A stretch of DNA of 64,000 bases from Luteitalea pratensis (lineage in GTDB: Bacteria > Acidobacteriota > Vicinamibacteria > Vicinamibacterales > Vicinamibacteraceae), in assembly GCF_001618865.1 (NCBI RefSeq), contig NZ_CP015136.1, forward strand, positions 2,205,001 through 2,269,000, given 5' to 3'. A program made the translations under genes and the position numbers. Under the pieces are notes generated by a model. That model had not been told where the DNA came from. It made no database searches and saw nothing but the letters and a program-made list of their open reading frames with translations. Below, piece after piece: positions 1-8,735 of the stretch (position 1 is the first letter of the stretch; each line of letters opens with the position of its first letter).

Positions 1-984
1 TTGGCCGTGTGTCGAAAGCACCGCGCGGACCAGTCCGGCGGCGACGTTTGCCGTCGGCGCGATCACCGGCCCGAGGTGGATCGCGGCGTAGCCCGGTCGC
101 CCAAGGACGGCGCCTTCGATGCCGCCGGCGCCGTCGTAGACCCACGCCAGTTCCGGGGCACCGCCGTGTAGCCAGGCGAGCATGGCGCCGCGGTCGAGCC
201 CGCTGGCCTGGCCATCAAGGAGCGCGATGGCGTCGTGGTCCGCAGATGTGGCTCTTCGAACGCGCGACAGCGGATTGCGTTCGGACGCGCGAACGGGTTT
301 CACAGGCGCCGGTTCTCTCCGCATTCGGGTCAACGTCGTGTCGGCGCGAAAGCCGAGCGCTTCGTAGAGCGGCCGACCGAGTGGCGTGGCGTCGAGCCCG
401 ACCGTCGTGACGTCGGCGACGTGCGCCAGACCGCGCCGCAACAGCGCGGTGCCGATGCCGCTGCCGCGATGAGCCGGGTCGACGAGCACCATCGCGATCC
501 ACGCCATCGAGGCGGGTACCGGGTGCCGGGTTCCGGGTTCGAGATGACGCAGTCCGAGGTTCTGGTCATCAGCCCCCGGGATCGGGTGCGGGGTGACGGT
601 CGCCGGGTCCTGGATAGCGGGAACCGGGTGCGAGAACCGTCGAGCAAGCTCGACGGCTACGTCGTCGTCATTTCGGTCGAGGCGTTCGTCGCTCTGGCGG
701 CGGCCGAGGCGAGCGTCGCCGTCCCGGTCGTGGCGGGCGTCGCTGTCCCGGCCGGTCATCGTCTCCGTCTCGCGATGCGCGGCGGCATACCGCACCGTCG
801 CGACCGAGCCGATCACGACCCCGGCCTCGTCGGTGGCCACCGTTGCGCCGTCCGGCGTGAGCCTGAGAAACTGCTCCCAGTCTCTCGCCAGCTGGTTCCA
901 GTGACTCAGCCGGCAGAGGCGCAGACCCGCGTCGACGTCGTCTCGGGTCATGCCGCGGAGAATCACCGATCGCGATGCGTTCAC
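1..984 (-). CDS. GNAT N-acetyltransferase with in-frame repeat insertion (3' end outside window)
   Basis: The minus-strand frame is open from a GTG at 984 to the window edge; an in-frame TAG lies just upstream, so GTG 984 or ATG 951 are the only good starts. The N-terminal segment (MTRDDVDAGLRLCRL, then ATVATDEAGVVIGSVATV) and the later segment AWIAMVLVDPAHRGSGIGTA followed by GLDATPLGRPLYEALGF fit a GNAT acetyltransferase; RGSGIG is the acetyl-CoA-binding R/QxxGxG loop. The remaining sequence resembles the second, C-terminal GNAT-like half of YitH-type proteins. Substrate unknown. Oddity: about 90 residues (roughly 68-158) between the strand ending ATVRY and AWIAMV are absent from ordinary GNATs and are encoded by repeat-type DNA. 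The frame stays open, but whether the protein still folds is unclear. Confidence 0.75.
   Translation of the reverse strand, partial: MNASRSVILRGMTRDDVDAGLRLCRLSHWNQLARDWEQFLRLTPDGATVATDEAGVVIGSVATVRYAAAHRETETMTGRDSDARHDRDGDARLGRRQSDERLDRNDDDVAVELARRFSHPVPAIQDPATVTPHPIPGADDQNLGLRHLEPGTRHPVPASMAWIAMVLVDPAHRGSGIGTALLRRGLAHVADVTTVGLDATPLGRPLYEALGFRADTTLTRMRREPAPVKPVRASERNPLSRVRRATSADHDAIALLDGQASGLDRGAMLAWLHGGAPELAWVYDGAGGIEGAVLGRPGYAAIHLGPVIAPTANVAAGLVRAVLSTHGQ
510..785. repeat. Intergenic-type repeat block inserted inside the GNAT gene
   Basis: This block sits in the GNAT reading frame but has the composition of the window's intergenic spacers. It contains the CCGTCGAGCAAGCTCGACGG palindrome (637-656) that recurs near 22390, 28655, 28785, 29870 and 63370. 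It also holds runs of CGGGTNCCGGGT-type units at about 514-537 and 587-632, like those near 22255, 27870 and 29895. It is flanked on both sides by recognisable GNAT core sequence, so it reads as an expansion that kept the frame. Confidence 0.7.
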
Positions 985-1141
985 GCAGACAGGCTACCGC
1001 CGGGCAGGTCCGGCGGCTACACCCTCGAGCGCGTAGCGTCCGAGCGCCTCCGGTTCCGACCCGGACATCGGCGTCACCCCCCATCGAGCGCACGCGCTCG
1101 GCGATGACCGGCATCGCCACGCGATGGGGAACTCATGCAGG

Positions 1142-1172
1142 AGCGTTCGGCGTTCGACGTCCAGCGTTCGTC
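1142..1172. repeat. GCGTTCGGCGTTCGACGTCCAGCGTTC-type repeat
   Basis: One unit of the 'cgttcggcgttc / cgtccagcgttc' family, lying upstream of the epimerase gene. Close copies occur near 20346, 22318, 28690, 29728, 44265, 47157 and 63262. An upstream extension of the epimerase frame would read through it, which argues for a start downstream of it. The rest of the 985-1194 spacer shows no convincing gene. Confidence 0.75.
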
Positions 1173-1194
1173 TCCGGTTTGCCCGGCGGATAGA

Positions 1195-2253
1195 ATGCCC
1201 CCGATGCCTGCTTCAACGCCGCGATGGCCGACCTCCATCGCCGACGACACTCACCTCGACGACCTGCTCAGTACGCCGAGCCTTGCCGCCATCGACGCCA
1301 TGCGTCAGCTCGAGGGCGACCTCATCGTTCTCGGCGTGGCCGGCAAGATGGGGCCGACGCTGGCGCGCATGGCTCGCCGCGCGTCTGACGAGGCTGGGGT
1401 GAAGCGCCGCGTCATCGGCGTCGCGCGTTTCACGGACACGACGCATGAAGACCTGCTCCAGGCCCACGGGGTCGAGACGATCCGGTGCGACCTGCTCGAC
1501 GAGGCCGCGGTTGCCCGCCTGCCCGATGCGCCGTTGGTGGTCTACATGGCCGGACGCAAGTTCGGCTCGACCGGGCTCGAGTCGCTCACCTGGGCGATGA
1601 ATGCCTGGCTGCCCGCGGTGGTGTGCCGGCGCTACGCAGCAAGCCGCATCGCCGCCTTCTCGACCGGCAACGTGTACGGGTTGACGCCCGTGGGTCACGG
1701 TGGCTCGCAGGAAGGCGACGCGGTGTCGCCGGTCGGCGAGTACGCCATGAGCTGCCTCGCACGGGAACGGATGTTCGAACACTTCAGCCGCAGCCACGGT
1801 ACCCCGGTCAGCATCCTGCGCCTGAACTACGCGACCGAGATGCGCTACGGCCTGCTCGTCGACCTCGCACGCAAGATCGCCGCCGGCAGCTCCATCGAGC
1901 TTGCGATGGGGCACGCCAACGTCATCTGGCAGGGCGATGCCAACGCGATGTCGCTCGTAGCGCTGTCTCACGCGTCATCGCCGCCTTACGTTGTCAACAT
2001 CGCGGGACGAGACGAACTCTCGGTGAGGGAGGTGTGTCTCGCCCTCGGTGCCCGGCTGGGACATGAGGTGCGTTTCACCGGTGCGGAGGCTGGCGACGCG
2101 CTCCTCAGCAACGGCTCGAAAGGCTGGACCGATCTCGGGGCGCCGCAGGTCGAACTTGCGCAACTGATCGACTGGACGGCCGACTGGATCTCGCGAGGTG
2201 GCGCGAGCCTCGGCAAGCCGACCCATTTCGAATCACGGGACGGGAGGTTCTGA
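1195..2253 (+). CDS. NAD-dependent epimerase/dehydratase family protein
   Basis: About 352 residues. The Rossmann start is visible as LIVLGVAGKMGPTLARMARR, followed by a nucleotide-binding fold with RCDLLDEAAVARLPDAPLVV and VYMAGRKFGST, and a catalytic-region segment ending in EYAMSCLARERMFEHF, matching the YxxxK-type region in position although the Lys is not obvious. It is an extended-SDR-like sugar epimerase or dehydratase; substrate not evident. ATG 1195 (or 1204) is chosen because the longer frame would translate the repeat at 1142-1172. It lies 1 bp from the aldolase gene and forms an operon with the next two genes, suggesting a catabolic module for a small carbonyl compound or sugar acid. 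Confidence 0.8.
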   Translation: MPPMPASTPRWPTSIADDTHLDDLLSTPSLAAIDAMRQLEGDLIVLGVAGKMGPTLARMARRASDEAGVKRRVIGVARFTDTTHEDLLQAHGVETIRCDLLDEAAVARLPDAPLVVYMAGRKFGSTGLESLTWAMNAWLPAVVCRRYAASRIAAFSTGNVYGLTPVGHGGSQEGDAVSPVGEYAMSCLARERMFEHFSRSHGTPVSILRLNYATEMRYGLLVDLARKIAAGSSIELAMGHANVIWQGDANAMSLVALSHASSPPYVVNIAGRDELSVREVCLALGARLGHEVRFTGAEAGDALLSNGSKGWTDLGAPQVELAQLIDWTADWISRGGASLGKPTHFESRDGRF

Positions 2254-2254
2254 C

Positions 2255-3294
<1,040 letters not shown>

Positions 3295-3298
<4 letters not shown>

Positions 3299-5052
3299 TT
3301 CAGGCCGCACGACTCGCCCTCGCAGTCATCGCGTACGTCTGCCTGGCGATGACGGTCGCGTGCACCGCGACCCAGGCGCAGCCTCGGCCGGCCGCTGCTG
3401 ATGGACCCGCCGATCTCCTCGTCGTCCACGGCAAGGTCGTCACCGTCGATGCGCGGTTCACGATCGCGGAGGCTGTCGCGGTGCGCAACGGCCGCATCGT
3501 TGACGTCGGTACCGACGCGCACGTCCGGAGACTGGCGGGGCAGGCCACACGGGTGATCGATGCCCGCGGTCGTACCGTCATTCCGGGCCTCATCGACAGC
3601 CATGTGCACGCGATCGGCGCCGCACCCGTCGAGGCCATCACCCCATTCCGGACACTGGCGTCCATCTCCGAAGTGCAGGCCTGGCTGCGAGATGTGGCGC
3701 GACGAACCCCGGCGCCGTCATGGGTGTGGTCCACGCGCGTCTACCCGACGCGGTTGCGCGAGGGACGATTCCCTACCCGACTGGAGCTTGACGTCGCCGT
3801 ACCAGACCGTCCGGCGGTGGTGGACGGCGCCTACGCGTTCGTGCTGAATACACAGGCACTCGCGGCCGCAGGCGTCACCGCCGACACGCCCGACCCGCCG
3901 GGTGCGGTGATTGTTCGTGGGCCTGACGGCACGCCCACCGGCTTGCTGCGGAACGCGGGGAGCATGCTCGCGCGTTTCCGCCCGGCCGCACCGGCTTCCC
4001 TGCCTCTCGACCAGATCGAGCGGCTGCACCGGGCCTACCTCGCCACCGGGATCACGAGCATCGTGGAACGAGGGGGAAGCGTCGGCGGGTTTCGCACCTA
4101 CGAAGCGCTCAAGGCCGCCGCCCGCCTGCGCATCAGGTCGACGATCACGCTGATGCTGCCAACCGGATTGCGTGCGGAGCAGGCGGAAGCGGCCGTCGCG
4201 GCGATCGACCTCGCGCCACGTGCGGGGGACGACTGGTTGAAGGTCGGGCCGCTCAAGATCACCGTCGACGGCGGCATCCTGCTCGGCACCTCGTACATGC
4301 GCACACCGTACCCGGCGTCGTCACGTGCACTCTACGGCGATCAACCTTCGTCCTACCGCGGTGTCCTCTCGACGAGCGCTGAGGCCATTCGCGCGGTCAT
4401 GATCGCGGGGCACGCGCGCGGCTGGCAGATGTCGGCGCACGTCACCGGCGATGCCGGCGTGGACGCGGTGCTCGATGGCTTCGAGGCCGCCCAGCGCGCC
4501 ATGCCTCGTGCCGACGCGCGGCACACGCTGATCCATGCCTACTTCCCGAATCCGGAGACGGCCCGCCGGGTCGCGGCGCTCGGCGTGCAGGTGGATACGC
4601 AGCCCGCGTGGTTCTACAAGGACGCGGACGCGCTGGTCGGGGCGCTCGGCGTGCCCGGGCTGGCGCATTTCATCGGCCTGCGGACATGGCGCGACGCGGG
4701 TGTCCGCGTGGCCATCAACACCGACCACATGTTCGGCGCCGATCGGGACTCGGCGATGAATCCGTTCAACCCGTTCCTGACGATGGCGACCGCGGTGACG
4801 CGCCGGACCGAGTCAGGTCGGGTGATTGGCGCTGGCGAGGCAGTCACGCGAGAAGGGGCGCTACGGATGATGACCATCGACGCGGCGGCCATGACCTTCG
4901 ACGAGGGCAGTCGCGGGTCCATCGAGGTAGGGAAGCTGGCCGACCTGGCCATCCTGTCCGAGGATCTGCTGACGTGCCCGGACGATCGCATCCGGGCCAT
5001 CACCGCCGACATCACCATCATCGGCGGCGTCATCGCCCACCAGAGACATTAG
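3295..5052 (+). CDS. Amidohydrolase, YtcJ-like (amidohydrolase 3 family), exported
   Basis: 585 residues from GTG 3295, overlapping the preceding stop in a GTGA junction, so translation is probably coupled. The N-terminus has a hydrophobic signal segment ending LAMTVACTATQAQ, possibly a lipoprotein signal though the lipobox is weak. The metallo-amidohydrolase fold is evident from the small beta-domain (VVHGKVVTVDARFTIAEAVA, RVIDARGRTVIPGLIDSHVH) with the metal-binding HxH motif. Later INTDHMFGADRDSAMNPF carries the barrel-end aspartate region and GSIEVGKLADLAILSED closes the composite beta-domain. It hydrolyses an amide or related bond; substrate not deducible. Last gene of the epimerase-aldolase-amidohydrolase operon. 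Confidence 0.88.
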
Positions 5053-5055
5053 GGC

Positions 5056-5092
5056 AATGCCGGAATGCCGCGATGCCGCGATGCCGAACGTC
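5056..5092. repeat. GGAATGCCGCGATGCCG-type repeat
   Basis: Short tandem units of CGGCATTCC/CGGCATCGC (here on the opposite strand) directly after the amidohydrolase stop. The same family appears at 8695-8735 and 14300-14339. Confidence 0.6.
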
Positions 5093-5124
5093 GCCGCCGG
5101 CCTGGTCGGCCGGCGCCGTCTTCA

Positions 5125-5337
5125 TCACGGAGCCCCAGAAACGATGTTGGCCCCTTCTTTCATCCCACGCGGCACATGCTCCACTACCTGGCTCGGCGAC
5201 CATGTCCCCGGCGCGCGCGGCGTAGTCCACGTCGCCGCTGATCCCTCCGCGGCCGCGACAAGGTCGGTGACGGCGGCGCGATTGGCCGCAAGCACCTCAT
5301 TGACATCAGCCTCGGACCTCGAGTGCTCCAGCTTCAC
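5125..5337 (-). pseudogene. Remnant of a DinB-like protein
   Basis: A minus-strand fragment of about 70 residues reads VNEVLAANRAAVTDLVAAAE, then APGTWSPSQVVEHV. This resembles the first helices of the DinB/DUF664 fold, where 'aPgkWSiaqvveHl' carries the first metal-ligand histidine. The frame stops at 5125, well short of the usual ~150 residues, and no continuation is evident in other frames. An intact DinB-family protein is present elsewhere in the window (63461-63961). I read this as a truncated relic; apart from it and the flanking repeat, the gap 5053-5368 holds nothing recognisable. Confidence 0.45.
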
Positions 5338-5368
5338 GTCCGCCTTGGTGCGGGGCCGCATTCCAGCG

Positions 5369-6547
5369 TCAAGTCGCATCGATGCGCGCGACCGCCAGTT
5401 CGGGACGATCGAGCCAGTACTCCATGCGCCCGAAGGGAGTGCGCTGGTAGTGATGCAGACTTCCCTCCCATTCAATCATGTATCGACCGCCGGCGGCTTG
5501 GCGCAAGTCGGCCGCCTCTTCAGTGAACAGCGACTCATCACGTGCGCCCGCCGCGTCGTCAAATGACTGCGGGGGCGTGCAGCGTACTCGGTCGACGAGA
5601 AAATCGCAGAACCCATCTGACTTGTTCGCCGTGCGCGTCGGAAGGACCACGTTGATGGACAGGTCATTTGAATTGGTCGCCTTGTCGAACTTGCTCGTGA
5701 CGTAGCGAATGCCGAGCACATCCCTTCGCTTGAGCACCCAGCGCATCAACAGCTGAGCAATCAGGTACTCAGGCGGATCGGTCGCCGCAGGCTGCTGCTT
5801 CTGGACGGTACTCGCCATCAGTAGGGGCCAGAGCGAGAGATAATCGACGAGTTCGCTCTCGACGTCGTCAAGATACGGAGAGTTCGTGATCGCGCGGGGA
5901 TCGATCTGTACGACTCCTTCCAGCTCCGCAGCCGCAGTGAGCGGCTCGAGATAGGAGGCGTGATTGGCTGGAAGGTCGAGAAAATATTCATCACCGCGCA
6001 TGTCGATCTCGAATCGCGCCATCCGACACGACTCGAGCGATGGCCTCTGACACTCGAGCCAGCACACGTAGACGTTGTTGCCGAGGTAAATGGCCGGCCG
6101 TCCAGGGGGACTGAATCGGTACGAAGCTGCCTTCTTCTGAAACGGAAGGTGGAACACATCCCGTCTCGTCTTCGCCTCACTCCAAGTGGTAAGGCGATAC
6201 CATGACCGACTGCCTACCACTTTGTACGCATGACGGAGGCTCATGATTTTGAGCGTGCTCAGGTGCTCGTCGAGGATGTCTTCCATGAGTTGCCACGCCC
6301 GGTCATGACGTCCCTGTCGCGTGCAGTCGATGACCGCCTCGAGCGTGCTCGACAATTCGCGCATCCAATACAGGCGCTCCGCCAGTCTGTCGGCGAGCTG
6401 CCCACCAAACTGCTCCGTCTGCTCAAAGAAGTGGCGCAATTGCACGCCGAGATGGGCTCCAAAGTCACCTGCCTGACGCGCCTTCGGAATCTCGAACGCT
6501 GAATCGCGCAGGACGGCAAGGTTGTCATCGCCAATCGTGAGTGCCAT
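5369..6547 (-). CDS. RES-domain protein (392 aa) in a lower-GC cassette-like patch
   Basis: The start ATG at 6547 has GGAG seven bases upstream. Residues ~1-120 are predicted helical and unfamiliar. From about 130 the sequence follows the RES fold: VFHLPFQKKAASYRFSPPG, then RPAIYLGNNVYVCWLEC, then PPEYLIAQLLMRWVLKR and GIRYVTSKFD. It keeps the Arg, Glu and Ser that name the family (R in YRFSPPG, E in CWLE, S in YVTSK). RES proteins of Xre-RES toxin-antitoxin modules degrade NAD+; no Xre-like antitoxin is adjacent here, and the long N-terminal part differs from the short toxins. GC content and codon use are visibly lower than in neighbouring genes. It starts about 60 bp beyond an attC-like site, suggesting it arrived as a gene cassette. 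Confidence 0.7.
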   Translation of the reverse strand: MALTIGDDNLAVLRDSAFEIPKARQAGDFGAHLGVQLRHFFEQTEQFGGQLADRLAERLYWMRELSSTLEAVIDCTRQGRHDRAWQLMEDILDEHLSTLKIMSLRHAYKVVGSRSWYRLTTWSEAKTRRDVFHLPFQKKAASYRFSPPGRPAIYLGNNVYVCWLECQRPSLESCRMARFEIDMRGDEYFLDLPANHASYLEPLTAAAELEGVVQIDPRAITNSPYLDDVESELVDYLSLWPLLMASTVQKQQPAATDPPEYLIAQLLMRWVLKRRDVLGIRYVTSKFDKATNSNDLSINVVLPTRTANKSDGFCDFLVDRVRCTPPQSFDDAAGARDESLFTEEAADLRQAAGGRYMIEWEGSLHHYQRTPFGRMEYWLDRPELAVARIDAT

Positions 6548-6607
6548 TACCGAACTCCAATCCAGCCGGGGCTGCAGTGGGGCAATCGCCGTTTGTTCGC
6601 GCGACGT

Positions 6608-6676
6608 GCTAACGTTCGCGGCTCACCCGCAGCCGGTCATCGTCACTCGACTGTCTGGTGCAGCCGCTTGTTAGGC
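6608..6676 (-). other. Integron attC-like recombination site (site A)
   Basis: Read on the minus strand, the site begins with GCCTAAC (6676-6670, matching the R'' consensus RYYYAAC) and ends with GTTAGC (R'-like). Inside these, GCGGCTGCACC pairs with GGGTGAGCCGC to form a stem with one unpaired G in the 5' arm. That unpaired base in the L'' arm is the hallmark of folded attC sites. The R'' box lies inside the last codons of the upstream gene (residues PNKRLHQT), as is common for cassette genes. Confidence 0.6.
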
Positions 6677-7314
6677 GCCACGCGCGCATCGAGTTCCCTC
6701 AGGACTTCATCGACCACTTGATCGAGTCCCCTCGGAAACCCGACGCCGTGCTGTTCCTCGTCCGCCAAGTATACGAGCGCATGCTGAGGATGGCCTGGTA
6801 TCCAGGCTTCGTATTTGGCGTGCCAGAGACGCAGGTGAGTGTCCAGCTGATTCAGCTTCGACGCCAGCCTGCCGCGTCGACCATCTGCCCCTCGGGCAGT
6901 GCGGTATGTGAAGTCGGCGTGAAGCCATTCCGTCATAGCTTGATAGAGAGGACGGATTGAGTGCTTCGTCATGCTGCGAATGAAACCGTGAAGATCTGAT
7001 TCATCGGGCGTGAAGTTATCGAATGCGTCAGTGAAATGTCGTTCAAATCCCGACTGATCCGGCCCAACGTCTGGGTGAGTCTTACTCAGCATTCTTTCGA
7101 GACGCTCGACCAGTTGCGCCTGAACATGAAATGCTTCGTAAGAAGCATGAAGTAACGAAGCGAGCTCAAGCAATTGCCGTAAGCGCTCCGCGCGTCGATG
7201 CCGCCATGCCTCCCACGCCTCTACACCAAGCTTCGCTAGATAACCCAGAGCCGCGATGACTCCGCCGATCACCGCCGCCCCAAACCACTCCGGGAGGGTG
7301 TTAATGTCTGGCAT
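6643..7314 (-). CDS. Unknown single-pass membrane protein flanked by attC-like sites
   Basis: 223 residues from ATG 7314, preceded by an AGG core six bases upstream; a TTG at 7341 is an alternative. One N-terminal membrane helix (WFGAAVIGGVIAALGYLAKL) is followed by a charged cytoplasmic helix EAWEAWRHRRAERLRQLLEL and a mostly helical soluble part of about 170 residues without a recognised domain. The C-terminus APNKRLHQTVE is encoded by the R'' box of attC-like site A, as seen in many integron cassette genes. Base composition is lower in GC than the surroundings. The gene starts shortly after site B. Function unknown. Confidence 0.65.
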   Translation of the reverse strand: MPDINTLPEWFGAAVIGGVIAALGYLAKLGVEAWEAWRHRRAERLRQLLELASLLHASYEAFHVQAQLVERLERMLSKTHPDVGPDQSGFERHFTDAFDNFTPDESDLHGFIRSMTKHSIRPLYQAMTEWLHADFTYRTARGADGRRGRLASKLNQLDTHLRLWHAKYEAWIPGHPQHALVYLADEEQHGVGFPRGLDQVVDEVLRELDARVAPNKRLHQTVE

Positions 7315-7348
7315 TCGGAACCTCGTTGCTTCGCGATCCAAGTCAGGC

Positions 7349-7430
7349 GCCCTAAACGGCTAGCGTTCACCAGCGGCCGCTCGCTCACCATTGCAGCCGA
7401 GCGGCCGTTCTGGTGCAACGCGTGTCAGGC
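7349..7430 (-). other. Integron attC-like recombination site (site B)
   Basis: On the minus strand the outer boxes are GCCTGAC (7430-7424) and GTTTAGG (7357-7351), degenerate versions of R'' and R'. The inner arms form a strong imperfect hairpin: GCGTT pairs with AACGC, one G is unpaired, CACCAG pairs with CTGGTG, two A are unpaired, then CGGCCGCTCG pairs perfectly with CGAGCGGCCG, leaving a 14-nt loop (7384-7397). The bulged bases are all on the 5' arm, as in genuine attC sites. It lies immediately upstream of the membrane-protein gene. Confidence 0.6.
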
Positions 7431-7490
7431 CGCCTCCCCTGACAACAACTCGCTTCGGATCGCTCGAATCGTGGGTCGTTCGTCGAAGGC

Positions 7491-8570
7491 TCACGCGTCG
7501 AGGCATTCTCTCCACAACCTCCCGACGAGCTCACCCGCCGACGGAATGTCGCGAATCGCGTCGACGCCCTGGCCCGCCCAGAGCGCCAGCTCCAGCACTG
7601 CGCCCCGGTCATCGGATGATGGGTTGGCTGTGCTGTAACGGCGTTTCATGGCTCCGGTGACCGTGTTCGTCGTGAGGACATCCCCCTCGCCAGGACGTTG
7701 GCCAGGCGGCGGGCACCCTGCCGCTTCCCACAGCTCGAGCGTCCGGTTGCGCAGCACGCGATGCGGCGCATTGGCCCAGCCGTCCTGAAAGCAGACGGTC
7801 AGCACGGTGTCTGCCGCCTTTGCCCGAATGATGGCGGTCTTGTGCTCCTCGTGCGTGCCAGCCTCCTTCGTCGCAACGAAGCGCGTGCCGACCAACACGC
7901 CGGAGGCTCCGGTCAGAAGCGCACGCCGGATATGTGCGCCGTTGGCGATCCCGCCGCCAGCCAGCACCGGTACCGTTTTCGCCGCAGCGATCACCGCAGG
8001 CAGGACCTCGTAGAGCGCATTGGTGCCCTGCACGTGGCCGCCGGCTTCCGTACCCTGGCAGATCAGGTAGTCCGCGCCGACGTCAAGGGCGCGCTGCGCG
8101 CCGGCGGCGCTGCTGATCTGAATGCCCATCTTTGCGCCGGCCTTCCGGATGCTCGCCACGGTATCGGCGGTCGGAATGCCCCACGCAAATTGGATAATCG
8201 GCGCCCCGAGGTCGAGTGCGAGTGGGAGCGTGGCGGGGTCGCGTGCGAGCAGGTAGTTCACGGCGAAGGGACGATCGGTGGCGGCTCGAGCCTGCGACAC
8301 CCGCTGGCGCACGAGGTCCGCCGTATGAACCACACCGGTCCCGACGGCGCCAAGGCCACCCGCGTTCGAGACCGCCACCGCCAGCGCTGGTACAGCGGTG
8401 CCTCCCATGCCCGCGCTGAAGATCGGGTACTTCAATCCGAAGAGGGCCATCAAGGCACTGGCGCGCGGGGTCGGCATCGCAGTGCCGGGCTGGGCGTTGA
8501 GCTCGACACCGCTGGCACCAAGGCCGACGATGACCGCCTTCGCCAAGAAATCCCGACGGCTGGATGACAT
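7491..8570 (-). CDS. Nitronate monooxygenase / NAD(P)H-dependent flavin oxidoreductase, Tat-type
   Basis: 359 residues. The start is set at ATG 8570 because the protein then begins with a twin-arginine signal (SSRRDFLAKAVIVGLGASG). The TIM-barrel FMN-binding fold of the 2-nitropropane dioxygenase family follows: GLKYPIFSAGMGGTAVPALA, SNAGGLGAVGTG, the CQGTEAGGH segment with the catalytic His, and VLAGGGIANGAHIRRALLTG with GVLVGTRF for phosphate binding. Family members oxidise alkyl nitronates with FMN and O2. They are usually cytoplasmic, so a Tat signal is unusual and suggests folded FMN-loaded export. The next gene on the same strand also has a Tat signal. Confidence 0.85.
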   Translation of the reverse strand: MSSSRRDFLAKAVIVGLGASGVELNAQPGTAMPTPRASALMALFGLKYPIFSAGMGGTAVPALAVAVSNAGGLGAVGTGVVHTADLVRQRVSQARAATDRPFAVNYLLARDPATLPLALDLGAPIIQFAWGIPTADTVASIRKAGAKMGIQISSAAGAQRALDVGADYLICQGTEAGGHVQGTNALYEVLPAVIAAAKTVPVLAGGGIANGAHIRRALLTGASGVLVGTRFVATKEAGTHEEHKTAIIRAKAADTVLTVCFQDGWANAPHRVLRNRTLELWEAAGCPPPGQRPGEGDVLTTNTVTGAMKRRYSTANPSSDDRGAVLELALWAGQGVDAIRDIPSAGELVGRLWRECLDA

Positions 8571-8617
8571 GGTGCAGACTCCAGTCCAGGTTGTCTCCCC
8601 TGGTCGTGGCGGCCTAA

Positions 8618-8632
8618 CTACTCCTGGAGTAG
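8618..8632. promoter_or_regulatory. Candidate operator upstream of the nitronate monooxygenase gene
   Basis: A perfect 7-1-7 inverted repeat, CTACTCC-T-GGAGTAG, lies about 48 bp upstream of the start codon. The position and symmetry suggest a repressor site overlapping the promoter; no cognate regulator is adjacent. Confidence 0.35.
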
Positions 8633-8694
8633 ACCGGCCGGTGCGCCTCACGGCCAACCCGGGGGCGCGCCGAGCGGCCGTTCATTCATTTTCG

Positions 8695-8735
8695 GCATCG
8701 CGGCATTCCCGGCATTATCGCGGCTTTAACGGTTA
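8695..8735. repeat. CGGCATTCCCGGCATT-type repeat
   Basis: Imperfect tandem units (CGGCATCGCGG, CATTCCCGG, CATTATCGCGG) between the two flavoprotein genes, abutting the stop of the downstream-lying FAD gene. Same family as 14300-14339. Confidence 0.6.

Noticed and set aside
996-1064. Short minus-strand fragment reading MSGSEPEALGRYALEGVAAG, like the N-terminus of FAD-linked oxidases
   Set aside because: Too short and ended by a GTAGCCGCCGGAC-type repeat; may be a relic but not supportable.
668-1120. 150-codon minus-strand ORF overlapping the GNAT gene
   Set aside because: Different frame from the recognisable acetyltransferase; Arg-rich, no motif.
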